A DNA stretch of 64,000 nt, taken from contig CAZSUA010000002.1 in assembly GCA_964609655.1 (NCBI GenBank), positions 1-64,000 of the forward strand, given 5' to 3'. The stretch comes from JBBRRP01 sp964609655. Its GTDB lineage: Bacteria; Myxococcota_A; Polyangia; Polyangiales; Polyangiaceae. A program made the position numbers and the translations under genes. Below, in pieces: positions 24,168 to 33,064 of the stretch (position 1 is its first letter; every line of letters starts with the position of its first letter). The notes below the pieces were generated by a model. It was not told where the DNA came from. It saw only the letters and a program-made list of their open reading frames with translations, and did no database searches.

Positions 24168-25295
24168 ATGAAGCGCGCCCCCACTCAGCGACGTCCCGCT
24201 AGCCGCGAAGCACCCGCTTCATTCGCGCTCGCCTTACGCAAGCCTGCCCGGGGTGGCCCACGTTCCACTGCCAATCGCCTGCAGCAGTTGCGGCGCGAAC
24301 ACGAACGCCTGTTGCGAGATATTGCCAAGAAGAAAGCTGCGTTTGCCTCCACACTCAGTGGCGCTCGCGACGCTGAGATGGCACTGGAAGTGCGCATGGC
24401 GCCGCTGCGCGAAGGCATCAGCCAAGCGACACGGGAGGTCAGGGAAATCTTTGACTTCTTCACTGGCCCGAAGAGCCCCTTGTCTGCGAAGAATGCAGCC
24501 AAAGTGCGGAAGCTCTATCGGCAGCTCATGCCGCCCGAAGACCAAGCGACCTTTGAGGATGAGGATTTTGACGAAGATCTGAACGAGGGTCTGGATCAAG
24601 ATCCAGAGGATGCTGAGTATGAGAGCGAGAGGCGCGAGGCGCGCACCCGGAGAGAAGACCAGGAACACAAGAGAAGGGATGTCGCCACGGCAACCAAGCC
24701 CGAGGAAGCTAGCGATAGCCTGTTGCGCACCTTATTTCGCAAGCTCGCCGTCGCACTGCACCCCGACAAAGTCCAGAAAGTTTCACAGAAGGATGAGCGC
24801 ACGCGCATCATGAAGGAGGTGACTCGGGCCTACGAAACGAGCGATCTGGCCAAGTTGCTTGAACTCGAACGAGTCTGGCTCGCCGATTCTCCGACCTCCA
24901 CGGATCCTGAATTCGCTGCTCGCATCGAAGATTCTCTCGACAATTCTAATCGAGATTTGCGAAAGCAACTTCGAACACTCACCGAAGAACTCAAGGAGCT
25001 CAAGCGGAGCGTTCCCGGAATGATCCGCGTGCCTGGCCGACGTGGCCCGCCGGTGAGTGAGGCAGATCTTGTCGTGAGCGACATGACACGCGCGTTTGGG
25101 CTGCTCAGCCAGATCCGCGAATTTGCCGTACGCTTCAAGCAAGGGAATATCCCACTCGCCACCTTCCTCCGCGGCCCGAATATCGATCCAGACTTGCTCG
25201 GTGACGACGAAAGCGTGTTTGATGATGTGCTGGAGTCGATGGTCCGCGAGGTCGTCGAAGCTCCCAGAGGTCGAGCCAAGGGGAAGCGGCGCTGA
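24168..25295 (+). CDS. J-domain-containing protein
   Basis: A 375-residue cytoplasmic protein. Residues 35-95 are a basic coiled-coil-like helix region. Residues 120-170 are very acidic (EDEDFDEDLNEGLDQDPEDAEYE) then Arg/Glu-rich. Residues about 182-235 form a J domain with the HPD motif at 198-200 (RTLFRKLAVALHPDKVQK) that would stimulate a DnaK-type ATPase. A long C-terminal helical region follows. The J domain is internal, not N-terminal, and there is no Gly/Phe or zinc-finger region, so this is a type III (class C) J protein. The partner and client are unknown. No operon partner is close. Confidence 0.8.
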   Translation: MKRAPTQRRPASREAPASFALALRKPARGGPRSTANRLQQLRREHERLLRDIAKKKAAFASTLSGARDAEMALEVRMAPLREGISQATREVREIFDFFTGPKSPLSAKNAAKVRKLYRQLMPPEDQATFEDEDFDEDLNEGLDQDPEDAEYESERREARTRREDQEHKRRDVATATKPEEASDSLLRTLFRKLAVALHPDKVQKVSQKDERTRIMKEVTRAYETSDLAKLLELERVWLADSPTSTDPEFAARIEDSLDNSNRDLRKQLRTLTEELKELKRSVPGMIRVPGRRGPPVSEADLVVSDMTRAFGLLSQIREFAVRFKQGNIPLATFLRGPNIDPDLLGDDESVFDDVLESMVREVVEAPRGRAKGKRR

Positions 25296-25627
25296 GAGGG
25301 TGGTGCGTGCTAGCCTCGTGTTTCGTGGATAACCTGGATGAGGCACTCGTTGACAGTCGCACAGCTCTACATGCTCTCGCCCGAAGTGAACTCGCCGTCG
25401 CTTTTCGCGCCCGAACCAGGCCCCACCCTGCAACAGAACCCCGTCCTTGCCGATGACAGCCTCCCAACGGAGGGCTCCGGTTGGTCGCGACCGGTGCCCG
25501 GTCGGGAGCCCGCAGACTGACAGTCCAGCCTAGTTCGGCTACCTTCCGCGGAGGGCATAAATTCGCAGAAAGCCGCTGGCCAATACATACCCCTTACCCA
25601 TCGGGAGAAGTTACCGTTCTTGAGCGC
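25296..25627. other. Intergenic region with a strong inverted repeat and no gene seen
   Basis: About 330 bp between the J-domain gene and the Cys-rich lipoprotein. Apart from the inverted repeat at 25472-25511 I see no coding frame with family character and no clear promoter boxes. The plus-strand promoter of the lipoprotein-porin unit should be here. Confidence 0.5.
25472..25511. repeat. Inverted repeat with nested stem
   Basis: GGGCTCC at 25472-25478 pairs with GGAGCCC at 25505-25511, and the interior contains a nested CGACCG...CGGTCG stem, so the 40 bp can form a compound hairpin. It has no T run on either side, so it is not a typical intrinsic terminator. Confidence 0.7.
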
Positions 25628-26290
25628 ATGCGTCGCGCGCTCCGTTTCAGCTCAGTCAGCTGCCTCTGGCTGGTTGTCCTCGGCTTTGGTTGTCGGTTTG
25701 AATCCAGCCACGTTTGCGGAGATGAGCTGGTATTCAATCCAACGCTCAACACCTGCCAGTGTCCGAGCGGCAAGGTGCTCAAGGGTGAGCACTGTGAGGT
25801 TTGTGGTGTTCACGAAGTCGCGATCGTGGACATGTGCCAGTGCGAGTCTGGCTATGTGCGAGCGGCGAGCGGAGCTTGCGAACCACCGATCGAGGGCTTG
25901 GCGGACGCTTGTGATCCCAATCAAGCCAAGGCTTGCGGCGCCCGGAAGTACGACTACTGCGCCCCAAGCAGTCTCGGAGGTGGTTATTGCACACAAGCTA
26001 ACTGCGTGGCGTCGGCAGATTGCCCTTCCGGCTATACCTGCGCGACTTGGGAGTCCCAACCCTTCTGCCTACGCCCCCCGACTGGCTTGGGCGACACGTG
26101 CGCCAATGCAGCAGGTTGTGCAGGCAAAGAGGCCAGCTTCTGTGAGAGCTTGATGAGTAAGAGTTGCTTAGTCCAAAACTGCAGCGTAGCGAAGGCAGAC
26201 TGTATCGACGGCTTCGAGTGCTGCGATGTTACCGCTTTTGCCGCCGGAGTACCGAATCTGTGCGTTCCGACTGGGCGGTGCCCGAAATGA
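25628..26290 (+). CDS. Cys-rich EGF-like lipoprotein
   Basis: A 220-residue protein with a signal peptide and lipobox LGFGC. It is followed by many Cys residues in EGF/tandem modules: CGDELVFNPTLNTCQCPSG, CGVHEVAIVDMCQCESGYV, CVASADCPSGYTC and a terminal CIDGFECCDV. These Dickkopf-like or EGF-like patterns are common in surface lipoproteins of Polyangia. The start at 25628 is set by the signal peptide; the upstream in-frame extension is not signal-like. The stop overlaps the porin start (ATGA), so it is co-translated with the outer-membrane porin and may be its accessory. Ligand unknown. Confidence 0.75.
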   Translation: MRRALRFSSVSCLWLVVLGFGCRFESSHVCGDELVFNPTLNTCQCPSGKVLKGEHCEVCGVHEVAIVDMCQCESGYVRAASGACEPPIEGLADACDPNQAKACGARKYDYCAPSSLGGGYCTQANCVASADCPSGYTCATWESQPFCLRPPTGLGDTCANAAGCAGKEASFCESLMSKSCLVQNCSVAKADCIDGFECCDVTAFAAGVPNLCVPTGRCPK

Positions 26291-27792
26291 AGCACGCGCA
26301 GGTTGCTAGCGCACTGCTCGTGCTCCTTGCCCTGGCCGTTCAGATCCCGTCCGCAATGGCGCAGCCGCCTGCTGCCGCGCCCGCTCCGCCGGTTGAAGAG
26401 CAGCCCAACACGGCGCCTCTTCCCACAACGTCGACATCGATCGATGCCGCGTCACCGCCCACGCCCGTCGACGCACCACAGCCTGTGCCACCTGTCGGTG
26501 CGATCTCGGAGCAACCAAACGCTGCCGTAGCGCCGCCTCCACCACCAATGACCGCCTCGCCAAATTCCGTCCAGACCGCGGAAGCAGCCCTGATAGCCAC
26601 CGAAAGCGAGCTCAACAACGCGGCGAGTGACCATGCGAGTGAGGACGTAGAGGCCCAACCTATCGACATCTATGGCTTTGCTGAGGTGTACTTTGCTGCA
26701 CCGTTGTGGCGCTCGAACGCCCCCTACAGCACTAGCGGTGTGGGCTCACATCCTTACTTCAGCGTTGGCAATTTCAACATCTACCTGAGCAAACACCTGG
26801 AGGAACGCTGGCACTTCCTGAGCGAAGTTCGCTTCGTGTACTCACCGAATGGCGCCAATGATCCCAAGAATCCCGGCACGCGAATTTCTACTCGAGTGGG
26901 CGATACCTCGGACATCAATCGACCGTTTCGCTGGGGTGCAATCGAGATAGAGCGGGTACATATCGACTACCAAGAAAGCTCGCTCCTCACGCTTCGCTTC
27001 GGCCATTGGCTCACGCCCTATGGAATTTGGAATATCGATCACGGTTCGCCCACTGTGATCGCGATTCAGCGGCCCTATATCGTCGGCGAGGAGCTTTTCC
27101 CGCAGCGACAGACGGGGATCCAGGCCTTCGGGCAAACCTTCGTTGGAGACCTAAAACTAGGCTACGCGCTCGGTCTTTCCAATGGGCGAGGCCCGATGGA
27201 TGAGCAGCGGGATCTCGACTTCGACAAGGCCTACACCGCGAGACTCGAAGTTGGATACAACAAGCTGGGTGATTTGAAGGTTGGGAGTTCGTACTATCGA
27301 GGACGCTACACTGACGCTAGTTTCCCGCTCTTGAATCCCAGCGAAGCCCGCGCTGATCGCACCGTCCTCGAACGTTACGGCGAACAGTCTTTCGGTGCCG
27401 ATCTGCAATGGGATTACGAGAAGTTCGTGATCCGCGGCGAATTCGCCTACAACGAGCGTTGGTATTCGGACGGCGTTCGAAGGGTCCTGTCGCCTGGGCA
27501 AGTGAGCCCTGATCGTCGCCGCTATGGCGCGTACGCTCTGCTCGGGTATCGGACACCACTCTTGGGTGTCATGCCGTACGTAGTCTACCAAGACTACGTC
27601 TTAGGTCACGATCCGACTATCCCCCAGGTTGAACATCTGCGCGCCTTTCACGGGGGCCTCAACTGGCCAATTGGGCCGCGGGTCACAGCGAAAGGTGAGT
27701 ACTTGCACGTCACCTTCCCCGGAAGCGACACGAACCTCACCAAGCGTGACACCTTTCACTTGGTACAGTTCCAGCTAGCGGTGGCGTTCTAA
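26287..27792 (+). CDS. Outer-membrane porin, phosphate-selective porin-like
   Basis: A 501-residue protein with a signal peptide (LLVLLALAVQIPSAMA), a long Pro/Ala-rich N-terminal linker (residues 27-115) and a beta-barrel. The barrel shows alternating aromatic strands typical of OprP/OprO-like or DUF-type porins (IDIYGFAEVYFAAP, IERVHIDYQESSLLTLRFGHWLTPYGIWN, LGYALGLSNGRGP, RGEFAYNERWYSDG, ending in VQFQLAVAF with terminal Phe). The start overlaps the lipoprotein stop. Its downstream neighbour is a PstS-like periplasmic protein and the pst operon faces it, so phosphate or anion uptake is inferred from context, not from specific residues. Confidence 0.75.
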   Translation: MKHAQVASALLVLLALAVQIPSAMAQPPAAAPAPPVEEQPNTAPLPTTSTSIDAASPPTPVDAPQPVPPVGAISEQPNAAVAPPPPPMTASPNSVQTAEAALIATESELNNAASDHASEDVEAQPIDIYGFAEVYFAAPLWRSNAPYSTSGVGSHPYFSVGNFNIYLSKHLEERWHFLSEVRFVYSPNGANDPKNPGTRISTRVGDTSDINRPFRWGAIEIERVHIDYQESSLLTLRFGHWLTPYGIWNIDHGSPTVIAIQRPYIVGEELFPQRQTGIQAFGQTFVGDLKLGYALGLSNGRGPMDEQRDLDFDKAYTARLEVGYNKLGDLKVGSSYYRGRYTDASFPLLNPSEARADRTVLERYGEQSFGADLQWDYEKFVIRGEFAYNERWYSDGVRRVLSPGQVSPDRRRYGAYALLGYRTPLLGVMPYVVYQDYVLGHDPTIPQVEHLRAFHGGLNWPIGPRVTAKGEYLHVTFPGSDTNLTKRDTFHLVQFQLAVAF

Positions 27793-27794
27793 CC

Positions 27795-28277
27795 ATGAAA
27801 CCGAATCGCTTGCTGACACGCGCGACTTTCCTCCAATTGGGGGTCGGCACCGCGTGCGCATTGATTCTGCGCGAGGCCAACGCCGCCGGACCGCTGGTTA
27901 TGGTGGTGGCGAAAACGTCATCGCTCAAAGCGGTAAGTTTGCAGGATCTCCAGCGGCTCTATCGGGGTGACATCAACACTCTCCAGGGTCAAAGAATGCT
28001 CCCGCTCAATCATCTCCCGCGCAGCGAGCCGCGAGAACATTTTGATCAACGAGTGCTTGGGATGAACGCAGAGGAGACTGCTCGCTACTGGATCGACCGC
28101 CGCATTCGCGGCCAGTCGGGTGCGCCCAAGTCAGTTCCTGCGCGCCTCATGGCCGCTGTTGTCGCCAAACTTCCCAACTCGATCGGTTACGTCTCGGGCG
28201 GAAGTGCAGATGCTGCGTTGGCAGTACTTCGCGTGAACGGCAAGCTACCTGGTGAGCCTGGCTACCCAATTTTCTAG
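27795..28277 (+). CDS. Small PstS-like periplasmic substrate-binding protein
   Basis: A 160-residue exported protein with a signal peptide ending in ANA and a half-size PBP-like domain. The sequence VAKTSSLKAVSLQDLQRLYRGD, then SEPREHFDQRVLGMN, AARYW-type EETARYWIDRR and SIGYVSGGSAD is characteristic of small phosphate ABC-type binding-domain proteins commonly next to OprP-like porins. It starts 2 nt after the porin stop, so the two are one unit. It is too short to be a full PstS and probably assists the porin. A signal-like N-terminus argues for a periplasmic location. Confidence 0.75.
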   Translation: MKPNRLLTRATFLQLGVGTACALILREANAAGPLVMVVAKTSSLKAVSLQDLQRLYRGDINTLQGQRMLPLNHLPRSEPREHFDQRVLGMNAEETARYWIDRRIRGQSGAPKSVPARLMAAVVAKLPNSIGYVSGGSADAALAVLRVNGKLPGEPGYPIF

Positions 28278-28361
28278 CTGAAACCACAGCGCACTCTAGC
28301 GGCGACAACGCGCTACTTGTCAGGTGCTCCGCTAGACGCAGAAGTGGAACACCCCCAGGGC

Positions 28362-29054
28362 TTAGTTCTCTCGATTGGCCTCTGCCGCATGGTGTCGAAC
28401 GTCTTGCCCTTTCACCATGTACACGACCATCTCGGCCAGGTTCGTCGCGTGATCCGCGACGCGCTCGATATACTTGCCGAGCGATTGAAGCTTGGTGGCT
28501 TGGCTCACCAAGTTCGGATCCTGCATCATCGACGTCACCAGCTCCGGGAAAAGCTGAGCGTAGTAGTTGTCCACCTGTTGATCGCGACGAATCACCTCTT
28601 GAGCCTTGTGCGCATCGGACGCCACGAACGCGTCTAACGCGTCGTGTAACATTTGCTGAGCCACGGATCCCATCCGCACCACGGCTGCCGACGCATCCCG
28701 TAGCACTACGCGCTCCCCAAGCTCCAATACGCGCTCGCACATATTCACTCCCAGATCACCGATGCGCTCTAGGTCCGTGACATGCTTGAACGTCATCATC
28801 ACAAATCGAAGATCAGAGGCCACGGGTTGTCGCCGAGCGAGCACCTTGATGCACATCTCATCGATATCGATCTCAAGGAGATCAATTTGGCGGTCCATCG
28901 CGATGGTTTGCCGCGCTAGCTCAACGTTTCGGGTCTCAAACGCCAGCAGGGCGTTCTTTACCATTTCCTCGACTTTGGCTCCCATGAGGAGGATCTGTTC
29001 CCGGAGAGCGTCGAGCTCCCGATCGTATTCGCGATCCGTGTGTTTGCGTTCCAA
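28362..29054 (-). CDS. phoU: PhoU phosphate-signalling regulator
   Basis: A 230-residue all-helical protein with the two PhoU repeats. It carries the metal-binding motifs DLERIGDLGVNMCER (first repeat) and YIERVADHATNLAEMV (second repeat), both matching the E/D...R..D pattern of PhoU. It is the last gene of the pst operon and negatively modulates PhoR-PhoB signalling via PstB. The start is a TTG at 29054, with AAGG of the preceding pstB-phoU junction about 9 nt upstream; no ATG start is plausible. It converges with the small PstS-like gene. Confidence 0.9.
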   Translation of the reverse strand: MERKHTDREYDRELDALREQILLMGAKVEEMVKNALLAFETRNVELARQTIAMDRQIDLLEIDIDEMCIKVLARRQPVASDLRFVMMTFKHVTDLERIGDLGVNMCERVLELGERVVLRDASAAVVRMGSVAQQMLHDALDAFVASDAHKAQEVIRRDQQVDNYYAQLFPELVTSMMQDPNLVSQATKLQSLGKYIERVADHATNLAEMVVYMVKGQDVRHHAAEANREN

Positions 29055-29066
29055 AGCTGCCTACCT

Positions 29067-29954
29067 TCATCCAAAACGGCCGGTGATGTAGTCTTCAGTG
29101 CGCCGCTGCGTGGGATGGGTAAATATAGCATCCGTCTTGCCAAACTCGACAACTTCCCCGAGATAGAAAAACGCGGTGTAGTTGGCCACTCGCGCTGCCT
29201 GCTGCATATTGTGGGTCACAATCACGATGGTGTAGTCCGCGCGCAGCTCGTGAATGAGCTCTTCCACCCGTGCTGTAGCAATCGGATCCAGTGCCGAGCA
29301 CGGCTCATCCATCAAAATGACCTCGGGCTCCATGGCAAGCGAGCGAGCGATGCAGAGGCGCTGCTGCTGCCCACCGGATAGGCTCGTCCCGGCCCGATCC
29401 AAGCCGTCTTTGACCTCATCCCAGAGTGCGACCTGGTGTAGGGCTCGTTCCACCCGACTTTCAGCGTCGTCGACACGCATGCCATTCAGGCGGAGGCCCG
29501 CTAAAACATTGTCGCGGATAGACATGGTGGGGAACGGATTGGGCTTCTGAAACACCATCCCGACTCGCCGGCGCAGTCGCACCGGATCGATATCGCGCCC
29601 GTAGACGTTTAGCCCATCCAACGTCACTTCACCGGAGACGTGGGCGTTCGGTACCACTTCATGCATGCGATTCAGACAGCGAATGAACGTCGACTTTCCG
29701 CAGCCGGAGGGTCCGATAATGGCGGTGACCTTTTTTTCCAGGATGGGGAGTGCGATGCCTTTGAGTACCTGAGATTTTCCGAAATAAGCGCTCAGCTTCT
29801 CGGCGTGCATCTTGGTGTTTGCCTTGGTACTGAGCGCGATTTCAGCCGTCGATGGGCTTCGGCCTTCGGAAGCACTCGGACTCGACTTGCCTTCAGCAGC
29901 CCCGCGTGAAACGGCAGGCATGGAGGCGTCGGGGGGCTCTAGGAACGGGCTCAT
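29067..29954 (-). CDS. pstB: PstB phosphate ABC transporter ATPase with N-terminal extension
   Basis: A 295-residue ABC ATPase with Walker A GPSGCGKSTF, Q-loop FQKPNPFP, signature LSGGQQQRL, Walker B VILMDEPCSALDP and H-loop VTHNM, all in the PstB pattern. The ATG at 29954 overlaps the pstA stop by one base (TAATG). Residues 1-48 are a Ser/Pro/Ala-rich extension not seen in usual PstB (about 250 residues); the family core begins at MHAEKLSAYFGKSQVLKG, so an alternative start at M49 (29810) is possible. It drives phosphate import with PstSCA. Confidence 0.9.
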   Translation of the reverse strand: MSPFLEPPDASMPAVSRGAAEGKSSPSASEGRSPSTAEIALSTKANTKMHAEKLSAYFGKSQVLKGIALPILEKKVTAIIGPSGCGKSTFIRCLNRMHEVVPNAHVSGEVTLDGLNVYGRDIDPVRLRRRVGMVFQKPNPFPTMSIRDNVLAGLRLNGMRVDDAESRVERALHQVALWDEVKDGLDRAGTSLSGGQQQRLCIARSLAMEPEVILMDEPCSALDPIATARVEELIHELRADYTIVIVTHNMQQAARVANYTAFFYLGEVVEFGKTDAIFTHPTQRRTEDYITGRFG

Positions 29955-30805
29955 TATTTTTTTACTCGATTTCGCACGAGAACCCGTGCTGCGATATTGA
30001 GGATCAACACCAGGCTTACCAGGACAAGCGCAGCTGCCCAGGCCTGACGATGCCAATCCTCAAAAGGTGAAACGGCGTAGGTGTAGATCTGCACCGGCAG
30101 CGAGGCAGTCGGTTCGTTCCAGCTGTCAGACCAGAATCGGTTGCTGAACGCTGTGAAGAGAAGGGGCGCAGTCTCGCCGGCGACACGGGCCACTGCCAGC
30201 ATGATGCCGACGGCTATCCCGGGCGCGGCGGTGCGAAGCATCACGCGCAGCGTGGCTCGCCATTTCGGCACACCCAGCCCGAGCGCAGCTTCACGCAGCG
30301 ATTCGGGCACGAGCCGCAGCAGCTCTTCGGTAGTGCGCGTGACGGTTGGCAGCATGATCACCGCCAGGGCAAGCGCTCCGGCGAACGCCGAGAAGGTCTT
30401 TGAGGCCAGCACCACCAGCGAATACACGAAGATCCCAACCGTAATCGAGGGAATGCCGGACAATACATCGGCCGAAAAGCGAACCACCGAACCCGTGCGC
30501 GTCTGGCCAAACTCCGCCAAGTAGACACCCGCCAAAACGCCCGGAGGGATCCCCATCACTGATGCCAGGCCGACAAGCTTGAGAGTACCGACAATCGCGT
30601 TGGCCATGCCACCACCGGTTTCACCCACCGGCTTTGGGAGCTGCGTGAAGAAGTCCAAGTTAATGCCCTGGATGCCGCGCGCGGCCACGTAATAGAGGAT
30701 GCCAAACAGCGGCACCAGCGCGATGATCGTCGCCAAAACGCACGACGCACTGAACGCTCTATCAGTGAACTTGCGCAGGGCGTGCCGTTCGCCAGAAAGA
30801 CTCAT
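29954..30805 (-). CDS. pstA: PstA phosphate ABC transporter permease
   Basis: A 283-residue inner-membrane permease with about six membrane segments. It has the EAA-loop signature of PstA (LREAALGLGVPKWRATLRVMLRTAAPGI) and the conserved ARVAGETAPLLFTA segment. The start ATG at 30805 overlaps the pstC stop (ATGA) and has GGAGG 7 nt upstream, which fixes it; the longer frame reaching 30841 lies inside pstC. It pairs with PstC to form the channel of the high-affinity phosphate importer. Confidence 0.92.
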   Translation of the reverse strand: MSLSGERHALRKFTDRAFSASCVLATIIALVPLFGILYYVAARGIQGINLDFFTQLPKPVGETGGGMANAIVGTLKLVGLASVMGIPPGVLAGVYLAEFGQTRTGSVVRFSADVLSGIPSITVGIFVYSLVVLASKTFSAFAGALALAVIMLPTVTRTTEELLRLVPESLREAALGLGVPKWRATLRVMLRTAAPGIAVGIMLAVARVAGETAPLLFTAFSNRFWSDSWNEPTASLPVQIYTYAVSPFEDWHRQAWAAALVLVSLVLILNIAARVLVRNRVKK

Positions 30806-31785
30806 AGTCGACCTCCCTCGGGTAAGCGCGCCACCCGCCACACCAAGGCGCGTGCGATGATGTTCAGGATCAAAGTGACCACAAACAGCAGAAAGCCGAT
30901 CTCTGATAGGGCTGAAAGGTAGAGATCTCCCGTGGCCTCAGTGAACTCATTGGCGATGACACTGGCCATCGTGTACGAGGGCGCGAAGAGCGAACTGCTA
31001 ATTTCGGGTCGATTGCCGATCACCATGGTGATGGCCATGGTTTCCCCGAGAGCGCGGCCGAGCCCGAGAATGCTCGCACCGACCAGTCCGGAGCGAGCAA
31101 AGGGTAGGATGACGGTTCGCAGCGTTTCCCAGCGCGTCGCACCTAGCGCATACGAACCTTCCCGGAGCGCACCTGGAACGGCATTCAGCACTTCACGGCA
31201 GACGGCCGAAATCGTGGGAGTGATCATGATGGCGAGGATCACGGCACCCGTCAGCATTCCGAACCCTTGGCTCGGCCCTTGGAATAGCGGCAAGAAACCT
31301 AAAGTGCTCGCCAGTGCAGGCTCCACGACTTCGCGCATCCATGGCGCGAGCGCAAAGATCCCCCAAAGGCCGTAAACAACACTCGGAACCGCTGCGAGCA
31401 ATTCAATCAGAAACGCAACCGGATTCTTCAGCCAAGCGGGACATAGCTCCGTCAAAAAAACGGCGATTCCCAACGAGATTGGGACGGCGAGCGACAGTGC
31501 CAGGAGCGAAGATACCACTGTCCCAAAGATGAAAGGCAGCGCTCCGAACTGATCCTGGATCGGATTCCAAGCATTCGAGGTGATGAAACCCAATCCGAAA
31601 GCCTGCAGGCTCAAGCGGGACGCCTTCAACATCTGCAATGCCATGCCGCCAAGAATAGCGACCACGCACAACCCAAACAGGAGCGTGAGTGCACGAAAAA
31701 TGGCGTCACCCCAATTCACCTCAGACCCGAATGGCTTGAGCCACTTGGGTCGGGATCTGACAAGAGATTGGGGCTGACTCGCCAT
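30802..31785 (-). CDS. pstC: PstC phosphate ABC transporter permease
   Basis: A 327-residue inner-membrane permease. It shows the PstC N-terminal segment (RALTLLFGLCVVAILGGMALQM), the PSVVYGLWGIFALAPW segment, and the EAA-type loop (LREGSYALGATRWETLRTVILPFARSGLVGA) followed by GRALGETMAITMVIGN. It starts at 31785 and follows pstS by 24 nt. It would act with PstA in the transmembrane part of the phosphate ABC transporter. Confidence 0.92.
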   Translation of the reverse strand: MASQPQSLVRSRPKWLKPFGSEVNWGDAIFRALTLLFGLCVVAILGGMALQMLKASRLSLQAFGLGFITSNAWNPIQDQFGALPFIFGTVVSSLLALSLAVPISLGIAVFLTELCPAWLKNPVAFLIELLAAVPSVVYGLWGIFALAPWMREVVEPALASTLGFLPLFQGPSQGFGMLTGAVILAIMITPTISAVCREVLNAVPGALREGSYALGATRWETLRTVILPFARSGLVGASILGLGRALGETMAITMVIGNRPEISSSLFAPSYTMASVIANEFTEATGDLYLSALSEIGFLLFVVTLILNIIARALVWRVARLPEGGRL

Positions 31786-31809
31786 GGGTTGGTTCGCTCG
31801 GCTGCTCGC

Positions 31810-32895
31810 TTAGGGGGCGGTGAGCAGGGCTTTTCCTCCGGATTTTAGCTCCTTCAGACGCGTCTCAAGCTTGGCGACGACGCGCGCTGGAAGAGGCGCA
31901 TAGTGGAGTGCGGGGGCAAACTTTTGTCCGTCGTGGATCGCCCACCACAAGAACTCACTGAGACTCTGAGCCTTCGCCTTGTCGGGAGTATCTTCATACA
32001 CCAGCAGGTAGCTGTAGGAGCTGATGGGGTACGCCTTGGGAGCCGCGGAGTTCACCAGCGAGGCGTGCAACGAATCGGGAAGCTCAACGCCTTCAGCTGC
32101 GGCACTCACGCCCTCGACGCTTGGGGAAACAAAGTCACCGGACGGTACTTTCAGGGCCGCCATGGAGAGGCCCGTTTGCTTCGCGTAGGCAAGCTCGACG
32201 TAGCCTATTGCACCGGGAGTTGTGCGAACTTGCCCCGCGACGCCTTCGTTGCCCTTGGCGCCAAGTCCGGTAGGCCACTTGACGCTCTTGCCCACCCCCA
32301 CTTTTTCCTTCCATTCCGGGCTGACAACGCCCAAATAGTCCGTAAAAACCGCGGTAGTGCCGCTGCCATCGCTTCGCGCGATCACGCGAATGTCCGACGC
32401 TGGAAGCTTAGCGCCTTCATTGATCTTACCAAGGCGCGCGTCGTTCCACTTGGTGATTTTGCCGAGGTAAATGTCCACCAAGATCTCCGAGGTGAGCTTG
32501 AGTGGGGCTGTGAGTTCAGGAACGTTGTAAACAACCACCACAGCGCCAATCGTCATCGGAAGATGGAAGAGTTTGTGCGGTGCCTTTTTTTCCTCTTCGT
32601 CATTCATGGGAGCATCCGTGGCCCCAAAGTCGACAGTGCCCGCGATGACCTGCCGGATACCGCCCCCGGACCCAATGGACTGGTAGTTGATTTGAACGTC
32701 GGGCTTAACCTTACGATACTCGTCCATCAACTTCGAATAGAGCGGGTAAGGGAACGTCGCTCCTGCGCCGGTCAACTTGATCGGTGCGGCCTCGGCCGGC
32801 GCCGGCTTCTGCTCGGCCGGTGGCGCGGCCTTCGAGCAGCCAAACAGAGTCAGCGCCAAGGCAGCAAGCGTGATAAAATTGGATCGTCGAATCAT
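31810..32895 (-). CDS. pstS: PstS phosphate-binding lipoprotein
   Basis: A 361-residue protein with a lipobox (LFGC, C20), then a Pro/Ala-rich tether and a full PstS fold. The fold shows LTGAGATFPYPLYSKLMDEY, NYQSIGSGGGIRQV, VDFGATDAPM, the phosphate-contact segment RSDGSGTTAVFTDYL, and KGNEGVAGQVRTTPGAIGYVE. Start ATG 32895 has AGGAGG 7 nt upstream; a longer frame upstream has no signal and is rejected. It heads pstSCAB-phoU and is preceded by a Pho-box-like site. A lipid anchor instead of free periplasmic form is seen in several other bacteria. Confidence 0.93.
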   Translation of the reverse strand: MIRRSNFITLAALALTLFGCSKAAPPAEQKPAPAEAAPIKLTGAGATFPYPLYSKLMDEYRKVKPDVQINYQSIGSGGGIRQVIAGTVDFGATDAPMNDEEEKKAPHKLFHLPMTIGAVVVVYNVPELTAPLKLTSEILVDIYLGKITKWNDARLGKINEGAKLPASDIRVIARSDGSGTTAVFTDYLGVVSPEWKEKVGVGKSVKWPTGLGAKGNEGVAGQVRTTPGAIGYVELAYAKQTGLSMAALKVPSGDFVSPSVEGVSAAAEGVELPDSLHASLVNSAAPKAYPISSYSYLLVYEDTPDKAKAQSLSEFLWWAIHDGQKFAPALHYAPLPARVVAKLETRLKELKSGGKALLTAP

Positions 32896-32950
32896 AGGCC
32901 AACCTCCTATCAATAGGCGCCGTGGCCAGCATGGCCGAAGTGCAACAGCT

Positions 32951-32970
32951 ATGTGACGTTTTGGTGACAC
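32951..32970 (-). promoter_or_regulatory. Pho-box-like site upstream of pstS
   Basis: On the minus strand the sequence reads TGTCACC-AAAA-CGTCACA, two 7-nt direct repeats with GTCAC recurring at an 11-nt period. This is the architecture of PhoB boxes (two CTGTCAT-like repeats with a 4-nt spacer). It lies 56-75 nt upstream of the pstS start codon. PhoB-type activation under phosphate limitation is inferred. Confidence 0.55.
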
Positions 32971-33064
32971 ACCTGGGCGTCCTAGATCCTCGGTTCTGGG
33001 CTGACAATGCTGTTTTGAGAACGCCCGCGAATCCTTCGGGAGGGGGGCTAGCAGCGGCTGTGAC

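Noticed and set aside
25472..25511. Intrinsic terminator
   Set aside because: The stem is strong but no T run follows on either strand.
28297..28335. Stem CTAGCGG...CCGCTAG as a bidirectional terminator between the mini-PstS and phoU
   Set aside because: The loop is about 25 nt and no T run follows.
29067..30056. Longer PstB start inside pstA
   Set aside because: The upstream part (MASSGLGSCACPG) overlaps pstA and has no PstB similarity; the TAATG overlap at 29954 is a better start.
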